DNA of 64,000 nt from Inquilinus limosus. Its GTDB lineage: Bacteria; Pseudomonadota; Alphaproteobacteria; DSM-16000; Inquilinaceae. The stretch is from assembly GCF_002195995.1 (NCBI RefSeq), contig NZ_NHON01000003.1, positions 62,001-126,000 on the forward strand, written 5' to 3'. Below are positions 31,933-40,800 of this stretch, one piece after another. The notes below the pieces were generated by a model that did no database searches, was not told the origin of the DNA, and saw nothing but the letters and a program-made list of their open reading frames with translations. How positions within the stretch are numbered: position 1 is the stretch's first letter; the number at the start of each line of letters is the position of its first letter. The translations under genes and the position numbers were made by a program.

Positions 31933-33383
31933 TTCCCGGTCCGGGTGATCGAGATCATCTTGAGTTCGGTCATCGCCTCGAGCGTGTGGCGCCCGCCGAG
32001 CCGGCCGATGCCGCTTCGGGTGCCGGTGCCGCCGCCGAAGGGCAGGTGCAGCTCCCACCAAGTGCTGCCGGCATTGACGTTGACGATGCCGGCCGGGATC
32101 GCCTCGCCGAAGCGCAGCGCCCGGTCCATGTCGGCGGTGAACAGGCCGATGCTAAGGCCGTGCTCGGTGTCCAGCGCCAGGTCCAGCGCCTCCGCATCGT
32201 CGTCGAAGGCCAGCACCGGCACCACCGGGCCGAACGTCTCCTCCCGGTTGATCCGCATGTCGCGGGTGACGCCGGTGATCACGGTCGGCTCGAAGAACAG
32301 GTCGCTGCCCAGATCCGGCCGCGGCTTGCCGCCGGCCAGCACCGTGGCGCCGCGGGCGACGGCGTCGTCGACATGCTCGCGCACCTTGGCGGCGACCTTC
32401 GGGTTGTTCAGCGGCCCCATGGTGGTGCCCTGCTGCAGCGGGTCGCCGAGCTTGTGCCCCCGGGCGATCTCGGCCAGCCGCTGCGCCAGGGGCTCGACAA
32501 TGCTGCGATGGGCCAACACCCGGCCGGTGGCGGCGCAGACCTGGCCGGCGTTGAAGAAGGCGCCGCTGGCCGCCGCCGCGGCGGCGCGGTCGAGATCGGC
32601 GTCTTCGAACACCAGCACCGGCCCGTTGCCGCCGAGCTCCAGCAACATCGGCTTGCCGGCGCCGCGCTCGGCGATGCGCTGGCCGGTGGCCGGGCTGCCG
32701 GTGAAGCCGATGCCGTTGGTGCCGGGATGGGCGACGATCTCGTCGCCGACCACCGCCCCCTCCCCGATCACCAGGTTGACCACGCCGGGCGGCAGCCCCG
32801 CCTCCTCGATCGCGCGCATCAGCTCGACCGCGGCCATCGAGGTGGTCGGCGCCGGCACCCAGACGATGGCGTTGCCGGTGGCGATGCCGGGGGCGAGGTA
32901 TTCGACCGGGATGTTGACCGGGAAGTTCCAGGGCGTGATCACGGCATAGACGCCGCGCGGCTGGCGCAGGGTCAGCACCAGCTTGCTCGGGTCCTCCGCC
33001 GGCAGGGTCTCGCCGCGCAGCTGCTTGACCAGCTCGGCCGCCAGCCGGAAGCCGTCCGCCGCCTTGCCGACCTCGCCATGCGCTTCCTTGAACGGCTTGC
33101 CCTGCTCCAGGCTGAGGGTGCGGGCGATGCGGTCGCGGGCGCCGTCGATCTGGGCGGCGATGGCGAGGCAGGCCTTGGCCCGTTGCCACACCGGCGTCGC
33201 GGCCCAGCCGGGCTGCGCCGCCCGTGCTGCGGCGATGGCGCGGCGCGCCGTGTCGCGGCTGCTGCGCGGCAGCCGGCCGATCGGCTCGCCGGTCGCCGGG
33301 TTGGTCGCCGGCATCGTCTCCGGCTCGGTTTCCCAGCGCCCGCCGATATGGTTGGCGAAGGTCTCGATATCGTCGCGCTGCAT
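31929..33383 (-). CDS. NAD(P)-dependent aldehyde dehydrogenase
   Basis: A 484-residue ALDH from the ATG at 33383, which overlaps the upstream stop (TGATG). It shows VITPWNFPVNI, the NAD-binding GFTGSPATGQRIAE, the catalytic Glu in LELGGNGPVLV and the nucleophilic Cys in FFNAGQVCAATGR, with a C-terminal EETFGPVVPVL. It oxidises an aldehyde to the acid, presumably a sugar-derived or semialdehyde intermediate of this operon. It resembles succinate-semialdehyde/glyceraldehyde ALDHs, but the substrate cannot be read from sequence. Confidence 0.92.
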   Translation of the reverse strand: MQRDDIETFANHIGGRWETEPETMPATNPATGEPIGRLPRSSRDTARRAIAAARAAQPGWAATPVWQRAKACLAIAAQIDGARDRIARTLSLEQGKPFKEAHGEVGKAADGFRLAAELVKQLRGETLPAEDPSKLVLTLRQPRGVYAVITPWNFPVNIPVEYLAPGIATGNAIVWVPAPTTSMAAVELMRAIEEAGLPPGVVNLVIGEGAVVGDEIVAHPGTNGIGFTGSPATGQRIAERGAGKPMLLELGGNGPVLVFEDADLDRAAAAAASGAFFNAGQVCAATGRVLAHRSIVEPLAQRLAEIARGHKLGDPLQQGTTMGPLNNPKVAAKVREHVDDAVARGATVLAGGKPRPDLGSDLFFEPTVITGVTRDMRINREETFGPVVPVLAFDDDAEALDLALDTEHGLSIGLFTADMDRALRFGEAIPAGIVNVNAGSTWWELHLPFGGGTGTRSGIGRLGGRHTLEAMTELKMISITRTGK

Positions 33384-34540
33384 CACTTCGTTCCTTCCGC
33401 CGGGTGCCACCAGCGCCCGTTGACCACGACGCCCTCGGCGAAGATCCGCCGCTTGGCGGTGACGACCTCGCCGCGCACATCCTCCAGCGGGAAGGCGCCG
33501 TCCTTGAGCGACAGGATGCTGGCGTCGCCGACGCTGCCGGTCTTGAAGGTGCCGAGCTCGGGCCGGTTCAGCGCCTTGGCGGCGTTGACGGTCGAGGCCG
33601 CGATCACCTCGTCCAGCGGCATGCCGAGTTCCAGGAACTTCGACAGCGTCGTCACCTGGTCATAGGCCGGGCCGTTGATGCACAGCGCATGGACGTCGGA
33701 GGAGATGGTGTCGGGCTTGAAGCCCTGGGCCAGCATCGCCCGCGCGGTCTTCCAGCCGAACGACCCCTTGCCGTGGCCGATGTCGAACAGCACGCCGCGC
33801 TGCCGCGCCGCCAGCACCTCGGGCTTGATCGTGCCGTCGCGGCTGACCGGCGAATTCGGGAAGGGCCGGAAGCAGTGGGTCAGCACGTCGCTCGGCCGCA
33901 GCCGGTCGACCACCGCCTCGTAGGAGGGCGGCGGCTCGTCGATATGGACCATCAGCGGCAGGCCGGTCTCGTCCGCCACCTGCAGGGCGACGTCGAGCGG
34001 GGCGATGCCGGCCGGGCCGCTGGCGATGCGGCCGATCCGCACCTTGATGCCGATGATCACGTCGCGGTTCGCCTCCGCCACCTCGACCGCGTCCCGCGCC
34101 GCCATCAGCCGGATGTCGTGGCTTTCCCCGACCATGACGCGCTCGGAGAAGGCGAAGATGCCGGCGAAGGAGACGTGCAGATAGACCAGGATGCGGATCT
34201 GGCTGGGGTCGATCACATGCTTGCGGAAGCCCGGGAAGTTGCCGGGGCCGGCGCTGCCGGTGTCGACGCAGGTGGTGACCGCGCTCCGCCGCGCGAAATC
34301 CTCGGCGTCGATGCCGAGCGAGGTGCCGCCCCAATAGACATGGGTGTGCAGGTCGATCAGCCCCGGCGTCACGATCAGGCCGGACACGTCACGGACCGTG
34401 CCGCCGCCGGGGTCCAGCCCGGCGCCGACCGCCACGACCTTGCCGCCGGCGAAGGCGACATCGGCGACGCGGTCGATGCCCTGCGACGGGTCGATCACCC
34501 GTCCGTTCCGGAGCACGAGGTCGAAGGCCATGGGATGCAT
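33383..34540 (-). CDS. Amidohydrolase/deacetylase family metallohydrolase
   Basis: A 385-residue dihydroorotase-like enzyme. VTPGLIDLHTHVYWGG holds the HxH metal ligands. GIKVRI is at the position of the bridging Lys, MVHIDEPP and LTHCFRPFPN supply further His ligands and SSDVHALCINGP supplies the Asp. It matches the EF_0837/AHA_3915-type deacetylase family, whose members hydrolyse amide or ester bonds of N-acyl compounds. AGGAAG lies before the ATG at 34540; 34531 is an alternative. Operon context suggests it trims an N-acylated substrate brought in by the transporter. Confidence 0.85.
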   Translation of the reverse strand: MHPMAFDLVLRNGRVIDPSQGIDRVADVAFAGGKVVAVGAGLDPGGGTVRDVSGLIVTPGLIDLHTHVYWGGTSLGIDAEDFARRSAVTTCVDTGSAGPGNFPGFRKHVIDPSQIRILVYLHVSFAGIFAFSERVMVGESHDIRLMAARDAVEVAEANRDVIIGIKVRIGRIASGPAGIAPLDVALQVADETGLPLMVHIDEPPPSYEAVVDRLRPSDVLTHCFRPFPNSPVSRDGTIKPEVLAARQRGVLFDIGHGKGSFGWKTARAMLAQGFKPDTISSDVHALCINGPAYDQVTTLSKFLELGMPLDEVIAASTVNAAKALNRPELGTFKTGSVGDASILSLKDGAFPLEDVRGEVVTAKRRIFAEGVVVNGRWWHPAEGTK

Positions 34541-34557
34541 GCTTCCTCGGAGTGGGA

Positions 34558-35574
34558 TCAGACCCGGGCGCCGCTGGCGCGGTCGAACAGGTGGATGCTG
34601 CGGTCGGCGGCGGTCAGGGTCAGGCTGGCGCCGGGGCGGAGGCCGCCGGGGTCGCCGCAGGTGGCCTTGACCATCCGGTCGCCGATCTGGACGTCGAGGA
34701 AATGGATAGGGCCCGCGGGCTCGATCAGCGCCAGCTCCCCGGTCAGGGACAGCGCCCCGTCCTCCGGGCCGGCCGACGGCGTCAGATCGTGCGGGCGGAT
34801 GCCGACGACGCGGCTGTCATCCTGGCCGCCGGAGACGGCGGAGCCGGGCAGGAAGTTCATCTGCGGGCTGCCGATGAAGCCGGCGACGAACTGGTTGGCG
34901 GGCTCGCGATACACCGCCATCGGGTCGGCGAATTGCTGCAGCACGCCGTCATGCATCACGGCGATCCGGTCCGACAGGACCATCGCCTCCTCCTGGTCAT
35001 GGGTGACGAAGATGGTGGTCACCGCCAGTTCCCGCTGCAGCCGCTTGATCTCGGTGCGCATCCGCACCCGCAGGCTGGCGTCGAGGTTGGACAAGGGCTC
35101 GTCCATCAGCAGCGCCGCCGGGTTGCGGACGATGGCGCGGCCGACCGCGACGCGCTGGCGCTGGCCGCCGGACAGCTCGGCCGGCGACCGGTCCAAGAGC
35201 TCCTCCAGCCCCAGGAGCTCCGCCGCCCAGGCCACCTGGCGCTTGATGTCGTCCGACGAGACCTTCTGCTGGCGCAGCGGGAACGCCATGTTGTCCCGCA
35301 CCGCCATATGCGGGTAGAGGGCGTAGTCCTGGAACACCAGGGCGATGTTGCGGTCGCGCGGCGCCAGGCCGCTGATGTCGCGGCCGTCGAACAGGATGCT
35401 GCCGGTCGAGATCTCCTCCAGCCCGGCGATGCAGTAGAGCAGCGTGCTCTTGCCGCAGCCGGACGGGCCGAGGAAGGAGATGAACTCGCCATCGGCGATG
35501 TCGAGGTCGAGCCCCTTCAGCACCCGGTGCTGGGCATAGCTCTTGGAGACGGCGCGGATGTTGATCGAGGTCAT
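34558..35574 (-). CDS. Sugar ABC transporter ATP-binding protein (MalK/UgpC-like)
   Basis: A 338-residue ATPase from the ATG at 35574. Walker A is GPSGCGKST, the Q-loop is VFQDYALYPHM, the signature is LSGGQRQRVAVGRA, Walker B is ALLMDEPLSNLD and the switch His is in VTHDQEEA. The C-terminal third is the TOBE/MalK regulatory domain. It powers the importer formed with the fused permease and the Tat-exported binding protein encoded upstream. Confidence 0.93.
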   Translation of the reverse strand: MTSINIRAVSKSYAQHRVLKGLDLDIADGEFISFLGPSGCGKSTLLYCIAGLEEISTGSILFDGRDISGLAPRDRNIALVFQDYALYPHMAVRDNMAFPLRQQKVSSDDIKRQVAWAAELLGLEELLDRSPAELSGGQRQRVAVGRAIVRNPAALLMDEPLSNLDASLRVRMRTEIKRLQRELAVTTIFVTHDQEEAMVLSDRIAVMHDGVLQQFADPMAVYREPANQFVAGFIGSPQMNFLPGSAVSGGQDDSRVVGIRPHDLTPSAGPEDGALSLTGELALIEPAGPIHFLDVQIGDRMVKATCGDPGGLRPGASLTLTAADRSIHLFDRASGARV

Positions 35575-35588
35575 CGGGGCCTCCCGGC

Positions 35589-37493
35589 TCAGCCCTTGAC
35601 GGCGCCGGAGAGCGCGCCTTGGACGAGGTAGCGTTGGAACAGGAAGGCGACGAGCACCGGCGGCGCGATCGACAGCACGCTGGCGGCGAACATCGGCCCG
35701 TATTCGTAGAAGCGCGCCTGGCTGAGGAAGCCCGACAGCACCACCGGGATGGTCTGGGCGTTCGGCGTCGAGGTCAGGATCAGCGCGAACAGGAACTCGT
35801 TCCAGCTGACCAGGAAGCAGAAGATCGCGGCGGCGATGATGCCCGGCCGCGCCACCGGCAGCAGGATCTTCCACAGCATCTTCAGCCGCGAGCAGCCGTC
35901 GATCAGCGCCGCCCGGTCCAGGCTGGCCGGGATGCCCTCGAAATAGCTCTTCATCATCCAGGCGCTGAGCGGCAGCAGGATGCTGCTGTAGGCGATCACC
36001 AGCCCGGTGCGGGTGTCGATCAGCCCCAGCGTGCGGAAGATGACGAAGAAGGGCAGCACCAGGGTCAGCGCGGGCGTCATCCGCGTCAGCAGCAGGCCCC
36101 ACAGGCTGATCCGGAAGAACCGGGCCTTGCCGTGCCGGGCGAAGGCGTAGCCGGCCAGGGTGCCGAGGGCGACGCTGATCGTGACGACCACCACGCCGAC
36201 GACGAAGCTGTTCAGCAGCGACAGCGGCACGCGCTTGGCCTGGACGCTGGTCTCGTTGCCGCTGGCCAGCTCCGGCGCCAGCACCGCGGTGAAATTCTGC
36301 AGCGTGAAGCCGCTGGGCACCACGGTCGGCGGCGTGCGGATCAGGTCCGAGGCCGGGGTGATGCTCATCAGCACCAGGGCGATCACCGGCAGGGCCGACC
36401 ACAGGAAGATCAGCAGCGCGGCCAGGGTGAAGCCGATGCGGCCGAGGACGGCCTCGACCCGGCGGGGCAGCCGCAGCCGCGGCCGGTAGGGCGGCAGCGT
36501 CACCATGGCGTGGCGCCGGCCGGTGGCGGCGCGGCTGCCCTCACCGACATCGCCTAGCACGGCGGCCGCTCGGCGGCGCTGCCGCGGCCCCAGCACCAGG
36601 AAGTACAGGATCGCCAGGACGAAGCTGAGGATGGTGAGGCCGTAGAGGATCGCCGCCCCTTCCCCGAACTTCAGGAACTGGAAGGAGTAGAGATAGCCGA
36701 GCCAGGCGAAGACCGTGGTGGCGGCGCCAGGGCCGCCGCGGGTCATGATCCACAGGATGTCGAAGGCCATCAGCGAGTTGATCGTGGCGATGATGGCGAT
36801 GAACAGCAGGTTGGGCTTCAGCCAGGGCAGCGTGATGGCGAAGAAGCGGGCGACCGGCCCGGCGCCGTCCAGCATCGCCGCCTTGTGCAGGTTGCGCGGC
36901 ATCGACTGCAGCCCGGCCAGCAGCAGCAGGGCCGTCAGCGGCGCCTGGTTCCAGACCTGGGTCAGGGCGACGAGGTTGAGCGCGCGGAAGCCGTCGCCGA
37001 GCCAGGGGGTGACCAGGAAACCGAGGCCGAGATCGGTCAGCAGGCCGTTCAGCGTGCCGTAGTCGCCGGCATAGACGAAGGACCAGAGGACGCCGACCGA
37101 GACCGGCGCCATCGCCCAGGGCACCAGCATGACGCTGCGCAGGACGCCGCGGCCGACGAAACGCTCGTTCAGCACCAGCGCCATGCCCATGCCGATCAGC
37201 GTGGTGCCGATCACCGAGAAGGCGGCGAAATAGGCGGTCCGCCCCAGCGCCGCCCAGAACTCGGCATTGCCAAGCATGCCGGCATAGTTGTCGAGCCCGA
37301 CGAAGATCCAGCGCTTGGTGATCGGGTTGGTGCGGTGCAGGCTGAGATACAGGCTGTAGGCCAGCGGCAGGCCGACGACGGCGATCACGATCGCCAGCGT
37401 CGGCGCCACAGCACCGTAGGCGAAGCCCGGGATCCGGCCGATGCGGCGGCGCGGGCGGGACATGGCAGTGGCTTGCGGGATGGTGATCGACAC
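35589..37493 (-). CDS. Fused two-domain sugar ABC permease (MalF-like + MalG-like)
   Basis: One uninterrupted 634-codon frame. Residues ~20-305 form a MalF/UgpA-like permease with EAA loop KAAMLDGAGPVARFFAITLP. Residues ~340-630 form a MalG/UgpE-like permease with EAA loop DRAALIDGCSRLKMLWKILL. These are separate genes in most operons. Met330 (36506) could start the second half, but no ribosome site precedes it. The GTG at 37493 has AGAGG upstream; an ATG at 37463 is the alternative start. Both halves keep complete transmembrane cores, so a real fusion is likely. Confidence 0.85.
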   Translation of the reverse strand: MSITIPQATAMSRPRRRIGRIPGFAYGAVAPTLAIVIAVVGLPLAYSLYLSLHRTNPITKRWIFVGLDNYAGMLGNAEFWAALGRTAYFAAFSVIGTTLIGMGMALVLNERFVGRGVLRSVMLVPWAMAPVSVGVLWSFVYAGDYGTLNGLLTDLGLGFLVTPWLGDGFRALNLVALTQVWNQAPLTALLLLAGLQSMPRNLHKAAMLDGAGPVARFFAITLPWLKPNLLFIAIIATINSLMAFDILWIMTRGGPGAATTVFAWLGYLYSFQFLKFGEGAAILYGLTILSFVLAILYFLVLGPRQRRRAAAVLGDVGEGSRAATGRRHAMVTLPPYRPRLRLPRRVEAVLGRIGFTLAALLIFLWSALPVIALVLMSITPASDLIRTPPTVVPSGFTLQNFTAVLAPELASGNETSVQAKRVPLSLLNSFVVGVVVVTISVALGTLAGYAFARHGKARFFRISLWGLLLTRMTPALTLVLPFFVIFRTLGLIDTRTGLVIAYSSILLPLSAWMMKSYFEGIPASLDRAALIDGCSRLKMLWKILLPVARPGIIAAAIFCFLVSWNEFLFALILTSTPNAQTIPVVLSGFLSQARFYEYGPMFAASVLSIAPPVLVAFLFQRYLVQGALSGAVKG

Positions 37494-37572
37494 CGGTCCG
37501 CCCCTCTCGCAAAGGGTCGCGAAAGGCGATCGCGGCTCGGCCGGGCGGCCCCGCGATCGCCGCTCCTGCTGG

Positions 37573-38886
37573 CTACTGGTACTGCTGCTTCAGCTCGGCC
37601 ACCTTCTTGCCGAGCGCGTCGACGATCTCGTCGGTCGACATGGCGCCGCGGATGTAGTCCTGCACCCGCTGCATCATGAACAGGTCCCATTCCGGGAACC
37701 AGATCTGCTTGGCGATGTCGCGGGAGGTGGCGAGCTCGAGCTGCTTGTTGGTGACGTCGAGGTCGCGCCACTTGCCGAAGCTGGCGACGACCTCAGGGTC
37801 GGCCATCACCTCCTTGTAGGCGGAGCCCAGGCCGAAATCGAGCGCCCAGCGCTTGATCACGTGGTACTGGCCGTCCTTGGACTTGCCGCCGAAGAAGCGC
37901 AGCAGGTTCCAGGTGCGATCGACGTCGCTCGGCTGCGCCCCCATCATGTAGACGGCGGTCCAGGCGAAGGTCGACTTGGTCTTGCCCGGCATCAGGGCGT
38001 TCCTGACCTTGCCCGCGGCCTTGGACAGCTTGGGATCGTTGGCGACCTTCTGGTCGTAGTCGTGCAGCACCATGAAGGTGTGCCGGCCGGTGGCGTAGCT
38101 GGGCACACCCTCATTCGGCAGCGTCATGATGTCGGCCGCCACCAGCTGCTCCTTGTACAGGGCCTGATGCGTCTCCAGCACCTTGCGTAGCGCGGCGTCG
38201 TCGACGAAGTCGCCGGCGGCGTTGAAGACCGGCGCGCCTTCCGCGTACCAGCAGGAGAAGATGCTCCAGGACAGCTCCGGCCATTTCTGGCCCCAGGCGC
38301 TGTTGTAGGGCGCGTCCGACACGCCGTCCTTCTTCAGCTTGCGGCAGGCGTCCAGCAGGGCATCCCAGCTGTCAGGCACCTGCAGGCCGGCCTTCTGCAG
38401 ATGCTCCTCATTGTAGATGAAGGCGTTATGCCCGGCGTAATAGGGCAGCCCCGCCAGCTTGCCGTCGGGCAGCGACATCGACTTGACGCTGACCGGGAAC
38501 ATGCCGGCCTTCATCTCGTCGACCCCGTCCAGCCCTTCCAGGTCGCGGGTCCACTCCGCCGTGCACCAGCGGGCGATGTGGTCCTCCTCGGCATACAACA
38601 TGTCGATGCGCTGGCCGCCGGTCAGCTTGGTCTCCACCACCGGGTGGTAGTCGCCGGTCACCAGCTCGTAATTGACGGCCTCGTCATACAGCTTCTTGAA
38701 GGTGTTGACGTTCTCTTCGACGATCTGCGGCTGGAACTGCCAGCCGATGAAGCTCAGCGGCGTGGCCGGCGCGGCGCGGGCCCAGCGGCTGCCGAGCCCC
38801 GTGGCGGCGGCCCCTGCCCCCAGGGCGGCGCCCTGCAGCACGCGCCTGCGGGACAGCAGATAACGACCCAGCAGATCCTTATCCAT
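37573..38886 (-). CDS. ABC transporter extracellular sugar-binding protein (Tat-exported)
   Basis: A 437-residue family-1 solute-binding protein from the ATG at 38886 (AGGAGAGGCG upstream). The signal contains SRRRVLQ plus a long Gly/Ala hydrophobic stretch, a Tat motif, with cleavage likely after ARA. DGKLAGLPYYAGHNAFIYNEEHLQKAGL is the typical hinge and binding segment. It is first in the operon, 80 bases before the fused permease gene, and divergent from the ROK regulator. Ligand: probably a sugar or amino-sugar derivative. Confidence 0.92.
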   Translation of the reverse strand: MDKDLLGRYLLSRRRVLQGAALGAGAAATGLGSRWARAAPATPLSFIGWQFQPQIVEENVNTFKKLYDEAVNYELVTGDYHPVVETKLTGGQRIDMLYAEEDHIARWCTAEWTRDLEGLDGVDEMKAGMFPVSVKSMSLPDGKLAGLPYYAGHNAFIYNEEHLQKAGLQVPDSWDALLDACRKLKKDGVSDAPYNSAWGQKWPELSWSIFSCWYAEGAPVFNAAGDFVDDAALRKVLETHQALYKEQLVAADIMTLPNEGVPSYATGRHTFMVLHDYDQKVANDPKLSKAAGKVRNALMPGKTKSTFAWTAVYMMGAQPSDVDRTWNLLRFFGGKSKDGQYHVIKRWALDFGLGSAYKEVMADPEVVASFGKWRDLDVTNKQLELATSRDIAKQIWFPEWDLFMMQRVQDYIRGAMSTDEIVDALGKKVAELKQQYQ

Positions 38887-38961
38887 TCGCCTCTCCTGTG
38901 ATTCTGGGCTTGCTTCCAACCGACGGGAACGACCGCCGGGACGGGCTCGCTTCATTAGTAT

Positions 38962-38984
38962 GTTTGTTCTAGCTCCAAACAAAC
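38962..38984. promoter_or_regulatory. Inverted repeat, candidate ROK operator
   Basis: GTTTGTT and AACAAAC, nine bases apart, form a perfect 7-bp inverted repeat between the divergent binding-protein and ROK genes. ROK (NagC/XylR-type) repressors bind AT-rich inverted repeats of similar form. No other clear promoter element was seen in 38887-39116. Confidence 0.5.
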
Positions 38985-39116
38985 TTGCCGTCAACACGGA
39001 GGACGTGTCACAGAGCATGAATCCGGGAGGATGGCGCCGGGTGGTCCACGCCCGCGCCGCTGCCGATACAATGTCACGGGGCCGGGCCCTGCCCCGCCCT
39101 TCAGGAAGTGCAGGCC

Positions 39117-40382
39117 ATGTCGATTGGAAAGATGTCAGGCCGGGCGATGGACGGCGGTGCCGGCGAGGGGGCCCCTCTGCCCGGCTCGTCCGCGGAGGCG
39201 ATGAAGCCGCGGCCCCCGTCCCTGCTGTCGCCGGCCAGGATGGGCGACCTCAACCGCAGCCGGCTGCTGCAGTCGCTGTTCGACCTCGGGCCGACCAGCC
39301 GCGCCGACCTGGCCCGCCACATCGGCGTCAACCGCGCCACCATCACCGGCATCGTCCAGCCGCTGATCGATGACGGCATCCTGGTGGAGGGCGAGCCGGC
39401 CTCGTCCGGCGGCACCGGCGGCAAGCCGGCCCGGCCGCTGCAGTTCTCACGCGATGCGCCGCAGATCGGGGCGGTCGACCTGCGGCACGGTTCGGTGCGC
39501 ACCGCGCTGGTGTCCTGGACCGGTGAGATCACGGCCGTCGAGCGCGAGGCGTTCCCGACAGAAGGCGGCGATCCCCGGGCCGCGGTGGCGGCCGTCCTCG
39601 CCAGCCTGTCGCGCACCCTGTCGGCCGCCCGGCAGCCGCCGCTCGGCATCGGCGTCGGGGCCACCGGCATGATCGACACGGAGCGCGGAGTCATCGTCAA
39701 GGTCAACCTGGCGCCGGTGCTGTCCGGCCTCGGCCTCGGTGCGGTGCTGGAGGGGGAGACGGGCCTGCCGGTCTATCTCGACCACCATCCGCGGGCGCTG
39801 CTGCTGGCCGACCGCTGGTTCGGCATCGGCCGCAGCCTGCGCACCTTCGCGGTGCTGTACCTGTCCGACGTCATCGGCGGGGCGCTGCAGCTGGACGGGC
39901 ACCTGCAGAGCGGCCCGGCCGGCGCGGGCGGCGAGCTGGGCCACACCTTCGTCCAGCTCGACGGCGAGGTCTGCGCCTGCGGCCGCCGCGGCTGCTGGGA
40001 GACGGTGGCGACCATCGGCTGGCTGCGGCGCCAGGCGCGGGCCGCCGGGCTGCCCGGGGATATGACCCCGGCCCTGCTGGCCGGACAGGCCGAGGCGGGG
40101 TCGGACGCGGCCGCGCGGCTCTTGGACCTCTATGCCCGCAACATCGCTGTCGGCATCGCCAACCTGCAGCAGACGCTGGCGCCGAACCATTTCGTGCTGC
40201 ATGGCGACGTGGTCGAGGCCGGGGAGCGGCTGCGGGCGGCGATCGAGGCCCATGTCGGCCTGCTGGTGCCGCCGCGCCCCGGCAGCGAGCCCCGCGTGCT
40301 GCTGACCGACCAGAGGGGCCGCGCCACACTGCGCGGGGCGGCGGGCATCGTGCTGTCTCGCCGGCTGCAGTTCCAACTCTGA
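39117..40382 (+). CDS. ROK family transcriptional regulator
   Basis: A 421-residue protein from the ATG at 39117 (a GTG at 39108 is possible). The winged helix-turn-helix lies near 45-95 (TSRADLARHIGVNRATITGIV). The ROK domain carries the zinc motif CACGRRGCWE and a GIGVGATGMID block. The residue pattern near LSDVIGG replaces the catalytic region of sugar kinases, so it acts as a sensor. It is divergent from the ABC transporter operon and probably represses it until a sugar ligand binds. Confidence 0.9.
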   Translation: MSIGKMSGRAMDGGAGEGAPLPGSSAEAMKPRPPSLLSPARMGDLNRSRLLQSLFDLGPTSRADLARHIGVNRATITGIVQPLIDDGILVEGEPASSGGTGGKPARPLQFSRDAPQIGAVDLRHGSVRTALVSWTGEITAVEREAFPTEGGDPRAAVAAVLASLSRTLSAARQPPLGIGVGATGMIDTERGVIVKVNLAPVLSGLGLGAVLEGETGLPVYLDHHPRALLLADRWFGIGRSLRTFAVLYLSDVIGGALQLDGHLQSGPAGAGGELGHTFVQLDGEVCACGRRGCWETVATIGWLRRQARAAGLPGDMTPALLAGQAEAGSDAAARLLDLYARNIAVGIANLQQTLAPNHFVLHGDVVEAGERLRAAIEAHVGLLVPPRPGSEPRVLLTDQRGRATLRGAAGIVLSRRLQFQL

Positions 40383-40446
40383 CAGCTGCGGCCGGCCAGA
40401 TCCGACCTCACACCGGCGCAGCCTGGCGGCCCGGAGCCAAAACGCC

Positions 40447-40791
40447 CTACGGCTGCCGGTCGGCAGCGGCCGCACGGCGGCCCGCGATCTCCGGATGATC
40501 CAGCGCGCTGACATGCCGTGCATCGGCACCGCCCGGCGCGCCCCAGCCGGTCACGGCGGGGCCGAAGAAGTCCTGGTTCGCGGCCCGGAACGCAGCCTCC
40601 GCCGCCGGCAACTCGTCATCGGCATAGATCGCCTGCACCGGGCAGACCGACAGGCAGATGCCGCAATCGATGCATTCCTCCGGGTGGATGTACATCATCC
40701 GCCCGCCCTCATAGATGCTGTCGACCGGGCACACCTTCTGGCAGGCGCCGTCCTTCACGTCGATGCAGGCGGAGGCGATGATGTGGGTCAT
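40447..40791 (-). CDS. 7Fe-8S type ferredoxin
   Basis: A 114-residue ferredoxin with cysteines at 9, 17, 21, 40, 43, 46 and 50, a pattern fitting one [3Fe-4S] and one [4Fe-4S] cluster. The second cluster motif is CIDCGICLSVCP. A C-terminal tail of ~60 residues lacks Cys. It is the last gene of the CoA-transferase/hydratase operon and probably an electron carrier for a dehydrogenase or oxygenase step. FdxA-like, but the physiological partner is unknown. Confidence 0.88.
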   Translation of the reverse strand: MTHIIASACIDVKDGACQKVCPVDSIYEGGRMMYIHPEECIDCGICLSVCPVQAIYADDELPAAEAAFRAANQDFFGPAVTGWGAPGGADARHVSALDHPEIAGRRAAAADRQP

Positions 40792-40800
40792 GGCGCCCCC

